This document shows, piece after piece, positions 33,932 through 47,830 of a stretch of DNA of 64,000 bases. The translations under genes were made by a program, and so were the position numbers. The stretch comes from Ostrinia nubilalis (Eukaryota; Arthropoda; Insecta; Lepidoptera; Crambidae). Under the pieces are notes generated by a model that searched no databases, was not told the DNA's origin, and saw only the letters and a list, made by a program, of their open reading frames with translations. The number at the start of each line of letters is the position of its first letter. Position 1 is the first letter of the stretch. The stretch spans positions 6,014,001 to 6,078,000 of the forward strand of contig NC_087104.1 of the NCBI RefSeq assembly GCF_963855985.1, in the 5' to 3' direction.

Positions 33932-36900
33932 AATAAGTAGGGAAAATTTTTGTGGGTTGTTTATTGAGAAATGGGTTTAATTTCAAACATGACAATGTTT
34001 CTTTGAGATATTTCCTTATTTAATCTTTTTTTTAAATAAATAAACAATTCTGTCCTATGTTCTTGTTCTTATATCTGCAATTCTAATAATTTAAAAACTT
34101 CTTTAAATATGCAAACAATAATAGTCTTATTTTTAGTTTACAAACGATATTGTACTTTTTTTCTTCAAAATATTGTTTCACACTAATGTCGATTACGCTT
34201 AAATAAACAATTTGCACGTTTTAATAGCCTTCGAAGGTCGGTAACCGATTGTTCAAGCGCTAATACACTGAGGTATGCAATCAGCAAACTCCCTTATCTG
34301 TTTGCTAAATTGTTGCATAATGTTGTGCTAAAATATATCACGATGCCACATGATTGTGTGTGTTTGCCGAAAGGGTTATTGTCTTGCTACAAAATAGATT
34401 TGTCACACTTTTGTAAGATGATAATGAAATTGAAAGTAAATTCGTCATAATACATAGACATATTATAAATTTGAAAGGTGCACGTGTTAAATAAAAGAAA
34501 TGTGACATGTGTCACAATTTGGCTCATGATTTTTCTGTGACGTGTCTACTCTGTGAAAAATCGACAATAATCTGTAACACACTGAAATGAAAATGTTTTC
34601 AACTCTACCTTAAGGGTAAAAAGTAAGGGTAATATTACTTTAACGATTGTTACAATACTTAATAGATCAATCCATCCAAAATTTTAGCTCTATCGAAATC
34701 TAGAAAGTGGATCAATATCAACTTTTAGAACAGATCGACACAAATGTACTACATAAAAGACTGTAACAAAATTGAAAAATTTTGCATATTAATATAAAAG
34801 TAGGTAATTATTACAAAAACAGGTGATATACAGAAACATTAATGTTTGAGTAACACAGTTGCACGGTATTTTGAATGAGTTGGAATTGGATTATGTTAAA
34901 TGTTATGGTTGTGAATGACGTACGTTATGTCTATTTTTAGAGAATGATCGATTACTTTAGTTACAAAACAGATTAAACATTTCAGTAATTTTGTTGGTAA
35001 CAGATGATAAACTACCATTTTGTCAGGCACACTCGCGTCGTAACTATAACTTCTGATAGAATAATAAACTTAGCATAATTATTAATTACATAACCTTATC
35101 TTGCTGAAAAACTGGGTCGAAATTGATCTAAAGTAACATATTTTGGAGGAGAATTCCATTTCTTTGCAGTTTGCATGAACAAATTAATATTATAAGCATA
35201 CTGAGTTTGTATATTATTTTCATCTTGCTTACCTACTATCTAAAAGATTATAGAAGAAATTGCATTATTTTTCACTCCTAGTTTTGCTTTTATTGAACCT
35301 ATTTCAATTTTCTTCTTTTATTTGGAGCTTATTTTTCTTGTAAAATTGGTTTCCAACTTTTCAATTTCACTTCGAATAAAAGCGCTCGTGAATCATTTTT
35401 CATCGCCATTGAACGTGCCCGAAAACATCAAACGTTGCAACATTTCAATTTTGTATTTGTGATGGAAAAACGCAATCTATTAGCTAAATTGTATGCTTGC
35501 AATATTTGAAATATTCTAATAGTTATGAATGTTTTTGATTTGAAATATCGATGATTTAAATTCTCTTTATGAACATTTTTATCACTAAAATATTATGCTC
35601 GTGGTTGATTTTAAAGTCGTTTCGTAACATGATACCAAATTGCGATGTTTTTCCGGCAGAGCAGAAAAATACCACATATCCCTTGAATATTCTTTAAGGC
35701 GATTAAGTAATATACATACATCATAGGATTGTGTAGGCAAGTTTTTTTTTTACACATTTAAAGTAATTTTCCCAAACGTTTTTGATAATTCGTTTCCTAA
35801 TTTCAGTGTTTTCACCATCTATTCCAGCGTGCCGCGTCTTATTCAATGATTACCTACTAATCAATCCGTTTCGCAAACCACTTAGCTAAGATCTGGAAGG
35901 GCAGTGTTTGTTTACCCAGATGTCTGCGCTATCACCGCCTCCATTCGCCTCTAATTATCTGTCCGTCAGCTATCGGACGATTATCGTGCGTTTACCCGGT
36001 TTATTAAGAGGAATGTTGCGCATTTGTTTTGAGGATTAATTCTGTGGTTCGGGGAATGCGTGTGGGGTGGATCTCTTTAAATTATCATGTAGTTATAATT
36101 ACGCCTGCCATACACATAACCTAGACGTAGGTAACATTTAGTAAAAGATGAAAATAGTTTAGGTATTTCAAAAAAGTAGGCACCAATGTAAAGATAATTC
36201 AAATTTTTCACTTCATTTCATATTTCGTATTTTCATTACTTTTCAGAGAACCCGGTAAAATAGGAACACAAAACTGCATAAAGATAAAAAGAAACCTTCA
36301 GTTTTTAATATAACGCTAACATTTCAATAAAACTGGGTCACTAGCTCGTGCACTTTCATCTTTCATTCAGTTTGTATGCAAAATTTTCATTGCTTCATAA
36401 AAACGCATTTTTCTTTGCTCTCTAGTATTATTCTGAAAATTGTGCCAAGATATTGTATATTTTCTGCGCTGCATTCACATTACACATTAAAACAGTTAAC
36501 GAAAAGAATAAACTTACAGCTTTTCCCTAGGTCCAAACATTATGATTTTTGCCTATGAGATGCATCTCAAACAAAGTTCTTGTAAAACTTTAAAGAATTT
36601 ATTGCCGTCCGAATTTACTGTCGGGTGATGTCTCAAAATGTCTACCCACAAGGTTTGTTTATAAACTCAGTTGGTAAGTACAACCTACGCAGAAAAAGAA
36701 GAAGAAGAAAAACACAAATGGATTCTCCAACAATTAAACGTCAGTTTAATCACAGTTGAAATCCAAGTCAGCTCCCAACTTTATTTATACGCTGGTACTA
36801 AGAAGTACTAATTACACATCTCCCTACGGCCAAAATAAGCTATCACAGCGTGTCAAGGAATTAATTCAGTGTAAGATCTGAGCGGTGTACAGGAATGGAT

Positions 36901-37195
36901 TCAGCCAATATTTCGGAATCAGAGAATTTGTTTTCTTAATTTAGATGATATTTTTTTTAGATATGTAATCCTACTAAGGATTTTACAGACAACAGCACAT
37001 AAAGCTAAGTACTGCAGCATCATTCAATATAAGTAGTTTTAATAGGTTGTTGTTTTAAGACAGAAACAAAAACGTTTGCCCCTTGTTCACAAAAGAAAAA
37101 CTCACGCTTTAATAAAGCATATATTTTTATCAAATCATTATTTTTAGATAGTTATCCAACACTAATAACAGCAGTTACAATAAAGGACAGTTGTC

Positions 37196-37330
37196 CTTAT
37201 TACGTCCCTGTCCCATCACCAGTTGCATAGATGATCAGTATGCGACGGAGCAGCGCGTGGCGCCTGCGCGGTGTGCGCTCGTGGCCAAATCGCCGGTATA
37301 GCGCATGCCGAGATGGGATCCGTGATACTT
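37196..37330. promoter_or_regulatory. CpG-rich segment, possible regulatory element
   Basis: This is a sharp island of CpG and GCGC words (gcagcgcgtggcgcctgcgc, ggtgtgcgctcgtgg, tagcgcatgccga) in otherwise AT-rich intron. A short frame starting near 37230 codes only about 40 residues without a family motif. It could be an enhancer, an alternative promoter or a chance inclusion. I see no TATA box at a fixed distance. Confidence 0.3.
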
Positions 37331-37510
37331 GCAATCCAAAGGAAAGTAGGGAAATGTAAACTAAGGATAATACGTGAGAAGTCGGGTTATGCGAGTTAGG
37401 ATTACGCTACAGAAAATACAATTTGCCTTTGGATTCGTTGAGGTACGGTTATAGGTATTACAAGATTATTTTCAGTAAGTAAGTAGGCTTTACCCCAAAG
37501 CACACTAAGG

Positions 37511-37646
37511 CCCATTTGACCAAACTTTTTTATCCGAAAACTGCTCCTGGTATAATTGGCACATTGACAGTTTCAGTATGGGAATGATATGTCAAAACTG
37601 ACGATTTATTCCAAGATTAATCTTGTTTGGTCGAATCCACCCTTAC
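37511..37646. mobile_element. Short MITE, CCATTTGACCAAAC type
   Basis: The TIRs are TAAGGCCCATTTGACCAAAC and (inverted) TAAGGGTGGATTCGACCAAAC. The core word tgacagtttcagtatggg recurs in part at about 9931 and, inverted, at about 62310, which suggests worn relatives. Confidence 0.6.
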
Positions 37647-38815
37647 CTAGTATACAAGTGACTAGCGTAACCTCATTAGGTTTCGCTAGTCAAGTGTAAA
37701 AAACTCTTTAGTTTTACAGGTCATTCAAAAATCCCATATAAAAACACATTAAAGTTGGCTTTTTCAAAATATTCAATTTTAAACAAATTTAAAATTTAAA
37801 AAAAAACCAGAGATTATTATGCAGTACGCGGAAATATTCTAAAGTAAGGAGTAAATTCTCGACTATGGTTAATCTCTACCACTGACCACTTTGTAAAATT
37901 ATAGAGCTACAAACTCTTACCGTATAATTTTACCGTATAATTAGATTAATGGCATTATTTAAAGGGCAAAGTATACACACATTCTCAGAGAGGAAAATGC
38001 TTGTAGAATGTTTATGTGTTTATTATTTCATTTACATGTTACAAGTTTAGTTAACTTGCCATTCTAAAATTTACGTGTGCCTACCCCAGATGCAATATTC
38101 CAACTGAACACGCATCGCAATAGAGCACAAAATAATACCAGTAAATTCAGTAAATTAATCTAAAAAGAAAAATATTTAAAGTAATAAGTTTTGCGCAAGC
38201 AAATCCCCTTAACTGCATTAGCACAATAAATCGGCCCGTGCGCACGTCGGAAGCGATCGAATGCAATGCAAACTATTTTGTCAACTCTTTTCTAATCAAT
38301 CGAGTAAGATAGCACAAGTATATTCTGCTTTATAATAATCAGGACTGTGGATAAAGACCGTATTAAAAATATAATGTCAATTTAATATTGATATACTTAC
38401 CTACATGATATCATGCATAAGTTATGTGATAATATTGAGATGAATGAAATAAAGAGCTTTAAGGTAATCGTAGTCGTAGGTTTCACCACTGAAACTTCAC
38501 ATACTTAGGTACAAACTTATTCATGTATATTTTATTTTTGCAGAATCAGCTTTACCAATTCAAAAATATAAACATCCATAAAAAAATTATACTCGTAATA
38601 ATACATTAATTATTAAAGTTTAGGTATACTTACCTACCATTAATTTACACAAAATATTTCTTGAAAGAAGAAGAAGTTACTTACCTCTCGTATGTCTACC
38701 TATAGGCATTTTTTCCTTGTAATGTCTTATTAGGCTAATTAAAGGTCATCAGCTGAAAGGGTTTTATCATCTCCGATTACGAATGATATTCAGGTCTTAT
38801 CAATGTGTTTTAAGC

Positions 38816-39015
38816 TCAACGGTACAAAAATATTTTTTTACGTTTACGTCACGTGACGTCACACCTGATTGCCCCCTCCGCGTATCTGTCCCATAGTACG
38901 GATTTATGGCCGCCCTGATGGGGCGATCGCAACCCGCACAGTCAACACGTAGCGCGCGACCGCGCACCACAGACGATACGCGAGGGAAATTGCCGCGAAA
39001 ATGCCGAACTGTCAA
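38816..39015. promoter_or_regulatory. CpG-rich segment with CRE and E-box words
   Basis: It begins with gtttacgtcacgtgacgtca, in which an E-box CACGTG overlaps a full CRE TGACGTCA. CpG-dense sequence follows for about 170 bases (gcgatcgcaacccgcacagt, gtagcgcgcgaccgcgcacc). A 71-residue minus-strand frame here has no family motif. The composition suggests conserved regulatory DNA or an alternative promoter. The idea rests only on motif words and base composition. Confidence 0.35.
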
Positions 39016-40568
39016 AACGCTTGAATGGCGTTCAAATTTGTTTTTCGAACGTGGTTGTAACTAGCCAGTGGGTTTGTTGTGCAGTGAATTGTTTTTTTAT
39101 TATGTGGACTTTTTGGAATGATTTCATCTCTATTTTTAGGGAAATAAAAAAGTTTACAATTGTTTCGCTAATAGTTGAAAAAAAAATGTTTTAATCTGTC
39201 AAGCTAATTTGAAAGAGAAATATTGTAGCGGCTAATTTATTCTGTTGTTTTGATTTAGCTAAATGATTTGTTAACACTTAGGTATTTTTCACTATTCCGT
39301 CAACGGGCGTGATAGATCTCGTCTACAGCACGTGAGTAATAGTTACTTCGAATCGGCGTCAAAGTTATTGACCCATATTTTCTTGGTGTAAGAGTTGGAA
39401 ATTGTTTGGCAAGACTAAAGCTCGGTTCTCCTAGTTAAAAGTCAAAACAAATCACGATGTGAACAACGAAATACCAATTTATTTAACGGGCAACGCTAAT
39501 GAGATGTATATTTTCACTACAATGTGTAGAAAATGTTATTTCACACAATACGGTTGAGTTTAACACGTGTGTTTCGTTGAAAGGGACTTTTGGTGCATAG
39601 TAATTTGTGGATGCATAACACTTTTGACTCTAGAATTTTTATTACTGATTGAATGAGTATACTTACACGTGTTAGAAGGTTTCTTACGTGTTAAAATAAC
39701 ACTTATGCTTTTTTTGTATTGACTCTACATTACAAGTTTAGTTGGTACATCATTATTTTCTGTCATACCATATTTGAAACTAGAATGTTGAAACTTCCTG
39801 GCTCGCACAAAATCAAGTCGCATAAATTTTGCGAATGTATAAAAAGAGATTTGCAATATAATATAGTTAATCATTATGCTTGAGGCAGAGTTTTTCCCGA
39901 GAAAGAAAAAAAATCTTCTCTTCAATATGAGCCACATAGTTTTCAGAAGCAACGGGTTTCAAATGGTTTTTAGAATTCAAATTGCAAAAAGTCTATGTTT
40001 TTCATAAGAAAAGAATAACATTACATCTTTCATTGGTTCTATCATTCATAATGGATTCAAAAAAATAACAAAGACATCTCTACTTTCGTGAGCGCTAAAG
40101 TCAATATTATGCAAATAATTTTGCCCATTATCGTCCTTCCACGGCCCATATAAGGTGTTGACTAAACATAGTATCATAGCAATCTACGCCCAAGGCTGTT
40201 TAGCACCAGCCCAAAGGTGTGATGATTTAGATCCCATGAGGCACCCGGAACTGTAAACTAAGATAGAGATTCTTACATTTTGCAAGCTTGTTCTTGATTA
40301 TTCACAGTCAAGGAAAAGCATGCTAGAAAGAAGAAGAAATTCTCCAATTGTTCTTAGGCTATTCTATTATGTTCTATACTAAATCAAGCTCATGAAAATA
40401 GACACCAACATTTTCATCGCAACGCTTCCTGACCACGCGAATTCACGCGATTGCTCCAAAGCAGTACTACTACTTACAATGGCTAAAATTTGTAAATAAT
40501 TATGTAGAGAAAAATTGAACCATAATATCAGATCCACTTTTAATTAGTGTTTCCAAATAGGAAACCTA

Positions 40569-40946
40569 TTATACACCGTGAAATATTAGTGGTTGTTTTC
40601 CCCCGGCAGAATGATTTACCTTTAGTAGCTAGTACTATCGAATCGTGCGAGTTATTTTTGAAAAAAAAAATGTTCTCAACTAATAAAAAAAAAGCGTAAG
40701 AAACAATAGTCTTTTTTACAATATGTGACGTATTTGGATACTGCCTGCCTCACTAAATCAATATTTAAAGTAAAAGAAGCTCTCGCACTAAGTAATACCA
40801 TAATACCTACAGCATAAACTGAATCGCACACGCTCCGTACAAGCTAATTTTTAATTTGAATTAAAAAAAAACTTCCTTAATCTTTTGTACTAGCAAAATA
40901 GAATCATTTTATTGCGGGAAAACAACCACTAAAACACGGTGTATAA
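40569..40946. mobile_element. MITE with TTATACACCGTG ends (about 378 bp)
   Basis: The left end TTATACACCGTGAAATATTAGTGG and the inverse of the right end, TTATACACCGTGTTTTAGTGG, both continue into TTGTTTTCCC. The arms are about 40 bp with small gaps. The interior is AT-rich and non-coding. Confidence 0.75.
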
Positions 40947-42067
40947 CTGAGATATCGGCCTAAATCAAAATGTGAAATTTCTTTTCAACCGCTCTACAGC
41001 TCACCCTTTCTGTTTTTACTATGCCTATAACCGAGTTTGTATAACTATAAATCACTGAACATGTTTTTTCAGCAAATCCGGTACTTACTATGACCTAGTT
41101 TGATGCAGGTAAAATAGGTTACCCAAATTGTTCCTTTTCTAAATATAGTTACCAGATTCTCGAACTAATTAACATAGATAGTTCAGTACTCAGATATTTC
41201 AGTAATTAGATATTTCCCCTTCTTGGTTAAAATATTTCATGTCGTTATTTAGATTTATATTGAAATTCATAATCACTGTATAATACCTATACACGTAAAA
41301 AAAAGTACTTAATTTTAATCATCTCTGACCGTAGCGCTCTCGCTCATTCATAATTTCGTTCAGTCCTGCACTAGTAAGTAACTTTTGCGTTAGACCAAAA
41401 CTTCGACTAAGTCCCTTTTTCGCCACGTGTGCGGTTCTGGTCCTCATTTCATATTTCCTATTACACGCGTGCCAAAATCCGCATCACAGAAAAAAGGCAC
41501 TTATTCTGACTGAAGCCGATGTTCTGAAACATGACATTGAAAAACTAAATCACTTTTAGTTACACTGAACCCGAACCGAGAACAAACAAACAAAGCCTAG
41601 TTTCTCGAATGGATGCCAATGTCAATACATTGGCAGTTACGACGTCTGTAGTCATTTTGCAACTTGTCCAATAGTCAGTCAGGCGGGTGCCAAAATGTCT
41701 GTGAACTCATCGCGAAAAGAAATCATACGAAGAATCGCGATTAATCATGCGAAGGTTGATCTTCATCAGCTAGTTCTAATTGACGTTTTGTAAATCATAA
41801 TGAAATAGTAAGATCTTAATTAGATCTTGTTGAAGCGGAGGTATTTCTATAAGGGTTTAAAATATGGTAGAGCCAAACTTTTTTCAACAATTAGATAATT
41901 AAAGGGGTTCGTCCTCCTGCAATGGACTCTAAATGGACTGATGACTATAACGATGAATAAAGGACTCTTTATTATAGACTATTAATTTTATACGATTATT
42001 TTTTCATTTTCTTTTTTTTTTTCATATTTTTGCCAAAATAGTGTAATAATTTATCAAGAGAATTATT

Positions 42068-42189
42068 ATGCTGAGTTGCACCACCTAAATTTGACCATAA
42101 CTATAACGATAACCGGCGTTTTTTGTATGGAGTTTGACAGATTTTTAACGTTTGTCAAAGTTAAAGTAAGATGGTGCAACCCAGCCTTA
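42068..42189 (+). mobile_element. MITE, GGCTGAGTTGCACCA family, copy 4
   Basis: TATGCTGAGTTGCACCACC at the left, gatggtgcaacccagcctta at the right, family core in between. About 122 bp. Confidence 0.85.
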
Positions 42190-42642
42190 GTTTACTAGTA
42201 CCTAGGTACTTCTCTGTCAAATTAGAAGCAGTATGAATCTCATGCACCTGAAAAATCAACCTGAAACCTTTTTACTCAGACACAAAAAGATATTAATTTG
42301 ACTAAAGTTCGTAAGCTGTTAGAACCACCCATCGAAATTCACACGAATATGTTTCCCACCTGTATACTTAGTATAAATATCTTCATTTTACTATAATGAT
42401 AACTAGTTAGGCTACCCAACGGTACCTAATCGATGGGCATTATAATTATGTTGGAGGCAGGATGTGCAGTAACGAGCAGTCTATGGGCTGTACAAAGAAA
42501 CATCTGGCCAGATGTACTGACCTACTGGGTCTGACTAAATACTGTTTAGATTTTATCTTGAGTACAGTCAGGTATGAGTTGTTAAGTAGATACTAATAAC
42601 ATATTTATTGTGTACATAAGACAAAATATGGTCTTGCAATTT

Positions 42643-42696
42643 TTGACCTATGTTCAGCTGTGGGCGTCCTGTGGCTGAAATGATGAATAAATGATT
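42643..42696 (+). mobile_element. RTE-like LINE 3' end
   Basis: gacctatgttcagctgtggg followed by cgtcctgtggctgaaatgat and an imperfect TGA/ATGA tail. Same family as 29101. A weaker possible relative lies at 41905-41960. Confidence 0.65.
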
Positions 42697-43710
42697 GAGT
42701 ATAGCTAAGTATACTAAACTTGATAGTAGTCATCAAGAAGGATAGGTTCTCTACGCAAACTTTCATACTAAAGTTGACTTCTCTCTTAAAGTTTCTACGA
42801 CGTAACTTTTTCTAATTTACTCTAACTTACCTATCTCTTTGTAATTGGCTAGGTATAAAACCTATCCAAGCTAGTAAACCAGTAGACCTTGGCTTTACAG
42901 GAGCTGCAGCAATGAGAATAAGGGTCAGGATCTCTATGTTTAAATATATTTTTTAACACAAAAGGGTTTAGATGTGAAAACGTATCAAACAGGGTAACTT
43001 TGCCTCAAAACGATTCATTTACCCATATCTCGGGCCGTTAAAAATCATAGCACTTTAACCACAAGGTTAGCTAACCAATGTCATCGTAGGTAAGGTTGTT
43101 ATCACAATATCTACCTAATTTCTCTTATCAGTGCGTAAGTAGGGCACGCATGCTAGACGAACTGGCATACTGTTTGTTTTTTATTGCTGCATGCTCGATT
43201 GAAAATATTTTTTATTAGAGGCTCTTTACGTTGGTACTATTACATCGTAATAAAGCGTAATAACTATGGTAATTGTTGTATATTAATAAATTGAAACCAC
43301 GTGCAGTGTGCAAATAAAATAGTAATCACGTAGTAGGTTATATGGTAGTAATAATGAATCGTGTTATACTTACTAGAAACATCCATGACTGAATTAAATG
43401 CTCACTATTCGTAGGGATTCGAACCATGCAGTCATAAAAATATAGTAACATGATCGGTAACATACCAATAATAATTAGTACCTAGTTTTTTATTTTAGGA
43501 GTAACCTAGATTGATCCAAATATGCCACAGTCCCTTTAAATACTACACGTGCAGACAGCATGAACTAAATTTCAGATTTCGGGGAACAAGTTCCAGTGTT
43601 TTCGACCGTGATATCTAAAGATTCTCAACTTCACGGCAATTTGGACGTGCGTTTGCGTGTGGCGGGTCTGTAGGTCGAATCTTGTGTACAGACAGTGTCA
43701 GACAGCTCTA

Positions 43711-44097
43711 CAGGGTGTCCCAGAAGGGGTGAATCAAACTGCTATGGGAGGTAGCTCTACTAATGTTACTATCCCTAAAAATTATGAAAAAACATTTTTG
43801 ACTTCGGAGTTTTTTTTTAAAGTGCTCTAAACTCGAAATCTAGTCATTATTCTTAAAAATTTGTTTACAGATAAACGAAGCGATCATGTACAATTAATAT
43901 TAGTAAGAAAAAAGTACAAATAAACTCCAAACGCAGCAATTATAGCCAGATTCTTAGGCAAAGCTGATTTGTTTTCACTTTTTCAAAAAAATTTTTTTTG
44001 TCCTTACGCGCTTTATTTTTTTCATAATTTTTAGGGATAATACATTAGTAGAGCTACCTCCCCTAGCAGTTTGATTCACCCGTTCTGAGACACCCTG
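43711..44097. mobile_element. TA-flanked MITE with CAGGGTGTCCCAGAA ends (387 bp)
   Basis: The TIRs of about 80 bp start CAGGGTGTCCCAGAAGGGGT at the left and (inverted) CAGGGTGTCTCAGAACGGGT at the right. Both continue through GAATCAAACTGCTA and GGTAGCTCTACTAATGT. TA lies on both sides (43709-43710 and 44098-44099), the Tc1/mariner-type target duplication. There is no transposase. Confidence 0.85.
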
Positions 44098-45054
44098 TAT
44101 AATGACTTCAATGAATTAGTATCACACACTGAAAACTATAAAGAGTAAACAAAAGAATATCACTAAAAGTGTCACTCGCCGAAAATAAAACAAATGAAGA
44201 TCATTAATCTGAATTCGCTTTAATTTGTTTATTCGAGTTTCTAAAATTGAACCGAAGTGATTGTGCTTTGTTTCAAGACGTATTCGTATAATATTTTGGA
44301 GTAAAGCTACCTACTCGAGTTCAAAAAGAAAAATATAGGTACCTAACCCACCTATTTTCCAAAATTGTATTTTGCGGTAGAAACTAACAGGTAATATTAC
44401 TTCTACGCTTAAAAATTAAACACAACTATGCCAAAATCGGGTCTATTTTTTACAAATAGATAGAGCTAGTTTTACAATAATAATCCTGCCTTAAACTCAA
44501 ACTGAAAACGTTTGCTATCAAATTACAACTAATAAGTAAAAACTGAGTGTTATCGGTATTTAATGTCGCTTTAAAAGGACTAATTAGCGTATCTAAAATA
44601 CTATAACTAGCACCTCGTGAATCGCTCCCTAGATCGCTATCGCTATGTCGACACTCTTCTCGTTTATTATTTAATCTATGACACCTGAGATAAGTCAGAA
44701 ATGGGCCAATTACAAAATATAATAAATATTGCGAGCCTTAAGCATAACAGTTTGCTCGCCCTCAAAAGGCAAAGGTACCGCTTATCTGCCTGTGTCAATT
44801 TTGCTAGAATCGACGCTGTAGGATGGCTAAAAATATATTTTAGATAGGCAGAGGCCCTTAAGGTTGATTGATAACATCTGGTGTTGATCACATGCTTACT
44901 CTTGATCAAACTCTAAAGATCTTTTGTAAATATTGATAGACTCTATAAGCTATTGTTAGTAGTTTATAGGTATATAAGATTTAAGGAAACGAATATACAT
45001 AGAGCTGCCAAGTCAAGAGTAGTTATGTGTATTTATGTACGTACAGTGAGCGTC

Positions 45055-45165
45055 AATTAGTCGTGACACCCAAAGTGGCCAAAAATTTGACAACACAACC
45101 TATTCCAATTGAAACAAAGACGTGTTGCGAACTTTTTGGTTACTTTGGGTGTCACAAACTATTAG
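45055..45165. mobile_element. Short MITE with GTGACACCCAAAGT arms
   Basis: Left cgtgacacccaaagtggcca is the inverse of right tggttactttgggtgtcac, with two mismatches. The element is about 110 bp and non-coding. Confidence 0.65.
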
Positions 45166-47327
45166 AACATGTTGTTTCATAATGTTACTTTTTAATGAGT
45201 AATGTATAAATAAAGCTGATTTAACATTAGAACAACGTTATCAACAAACGGAGAAACAGCTGTGTGGTGACCACAATATTATAGTAGGCAGTTATAGTAA
45301 ATACTCGCTCTACATTATGTTTACATTTTTCTACATAGTAAATTACATAATTGTGTAACAGAAGCGACTGTAATATTTATTGCTTTCTTCGTTACCCAAC
45401 ACATTATTTTCTCTAACTTGTACACCCAACAGCATGTGAAGCTAAACACTGAAGGCTGTTAGTCTTTATTCAGTTACAATAAGTGCTACTTTGCAACAAA
45501 AACGTATAGTCCGATATGCTGTTGATACTGATGTGTTTCAGTATAAAATTCCCGCTCAAATTATTACACACATACGTATTATTATCCACAATAAAACATA
45601 GTGATCGCGGCAACTCGGTGGCATTTGATGCCAAATACCAGCTATTAGTACCAAGAAACCCATTACGTGCAAACTATGGTATTTACACGACTAATTTATT
45701 AAGGAACACGTGTTAATTGCTGGTGTGTACGTTTTGGGAAAACACTATGTTATTAGGGCTATCACGCTCTAGAAAGATAGGCAAGAAAGAGGTAGCATCA
45801 CATTACGGAAGTATTTAGAGATGCAAGAAAGTATATTAAGTGAAAATTTTTAGGTATCATGGGACTATTCCCAGTTCTCTTTCCCACCACTGAAACTCCT
45901 GTGTAGCCAGGATCTACGGCTTGACCGCCAATAAAAACCAAACCAGTGAAGGTCAAGTTTGTCCCGAGGGAAAGTTAAACTGTCATTGGACCCGCAATTA
46001 AATTAATCAGAAGAACATAGGAGGAGTTCGAAGTTAAGGTTCGACTTCCCTCCGTTGCAAAGCGGATGATTTTTAGATAGGAATCAAAGGAAAAAGCTAA
46101 TAGTTTAAACTAGAGATGAGAACTAGGTATGTGGATTGCAAACCAAGTTCTTATTTAAAGGTATCCAAAGTTCAAAGGTTATGAAAACAAGGTTAATTAA
46201 ATGTAATTTGCCTACATTTATTTGAAGTTGTGTAGCTTTTTTTCCATCATGTATAATGTATAATTAAATGAAAGGTCAGATTTCAGGCCAAAAACTAAAA
46301 TCCAGTGACGAAGAATTTTGTAGATATTCAAAAATAGTTTTCCAAAATATTTAATTAACTGTGTGACAGCCCTAGCGGTACTTTGGATAACCGGAGGCGC
46401 TTCGTGAAGTAACTATCATAACTCATTAATAAAGAATCACTTAACAGAATTCCATATCAGATTATCACTGCTTTGGAGACGCTCACAAAAGTATTCATAT
46501 GCTAATATCATACAAAAACGGTGTTTAAAATATGGCGTAGACACTTAATAAAATGTATGAACCGAATCGAGTTTAATAGATGACACTGGGCAGCTTAATT
46601 AATATTATAGCTACGAGATTTTGATGTGATAACGCGATAATTTATAATAATGTGATTGAACGCCTATATTTCATAATGTTTAACTTACCTAAATGGTAGG
46701 TACACTTCTTTCGGGTTTTTGTCATTTTTATAACAAAGTTTTCATAAATTGTCACACTTTTGTAGTAAATTCGTACTAAACGTACGCGTCAATACATAAC
46801 GAGTATGAAATGTGATGAACTTCCTTTGTTGAGTTTGCAAATCAAATCAAGTTCATACTCTACAATTAAGAACTTATTTTAATGTAAGAGTATTCAATAC
46901 TTATTTAAATTAATTCAAGGCACAATTGAATTATTTATTTATTAACTATCATAATGCAATCTTGTTTCGTTCAGAATTCGCAAGATCATAATAAATAGTC
47001 ATTGTTTGAACGTTTAACTCGTACCGAATCATGCAAACGTCATAAATTAAACCCATTTAAATTTATTATCGCATTAAAATTAATATTAATGGGGCTCGTA
47101 ACAATTGGTGCTAAAATAATAGTCCGCTATTATAATGATACACATCTATTCCGAGAAACATGAAAAGTATGCTCAATCGCACATGCAAAGATTATTAAAA
47201 GATAGAATCAAGTGAAGTCAATTATTTACATGATTAACATATATCTATTTCCTCGTAGAATCATGTTATAGGTATTAGAGACTTTTCCTCGTTGCTTTTA
47301 TTATATTTAATATTATGAATAAATTCT

Positions 47328-47400
47328 CATTTTTAGGGTTCCGTAGTCCTGACAAGGAAACCTTATAATTTCGTCATGTTATTCTTCTAACTTCCGTTCA
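47328..47400 (+). repeat. Interspersed repeat fragment (AGGGTTCCGTAG type)
   Basis: tttttagggttccgtagtcc then aaaccttataatttcgtcat has the form of a short repeat found widely in lepidopteran genomes. The limits and class are not determined. Confidence 0.4.
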
Positions 47401-47709
47401 CTTTACCAGATCGTCGGTTCACCAGTATGTTCAGTGAAAAAAGGCTTCAAGAAAGCTTTTGTAGATAAGTAGGTTCTCGTAGAAGCGAGCTGGGTGTCAT
47501 ATTTAGTAGGTATTCGGTTGTATCAAAACACAATAGAATTTTCAATAATCAGATAAACCAAAAACCTGCGAAACAATTCAAGAATATAAATTAGTCGTAA
47601 ATTAGATGTTTAATAACAATATAGCCATTTATGGACGCCTTTAATGAAGACACGAGGAGCCAGGCCTATAAATAAGTATACTTACAAATCACAAAAGAAT
47701 TTGGCAAAC

Positions 47710-47830
47710 TTAGGCTGGGTTGCACCATCTTACTTTAACTTTAACAAACGTCAAAAATCTGTCAAACTCCATACAAAAAGCACCGGTTATCGTTATAGTT
47801 ACCGTTAACGTTTGGTGCGACTCAGCCTTA
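47710..47830 (-). mobile_element. MITE, GGCTGAGTTGCACCA family, copy 5 (inverted)
   Basis: It reads in the opposite orientation to copies 1-4 and 6: ttaggctgggttgcaccatc, aaatctgtcaaactccatac and gactcagccttaa. About 121 bp. Confidence 0.85.

Noticed and set aside
43421..43450. Minus-strand B-box word ggttcgaatccc
   Set aside because: No A box at the right distance and no cloverleaf. At most a SINE trace.
43640..43690. TGTGGCGGG stretch tested as the missing CGxCGGD exon of the ADAMTS-like gene
   Set aside because: The translated frame lacks the flanking cysteines and the D, and no splice sites fit.
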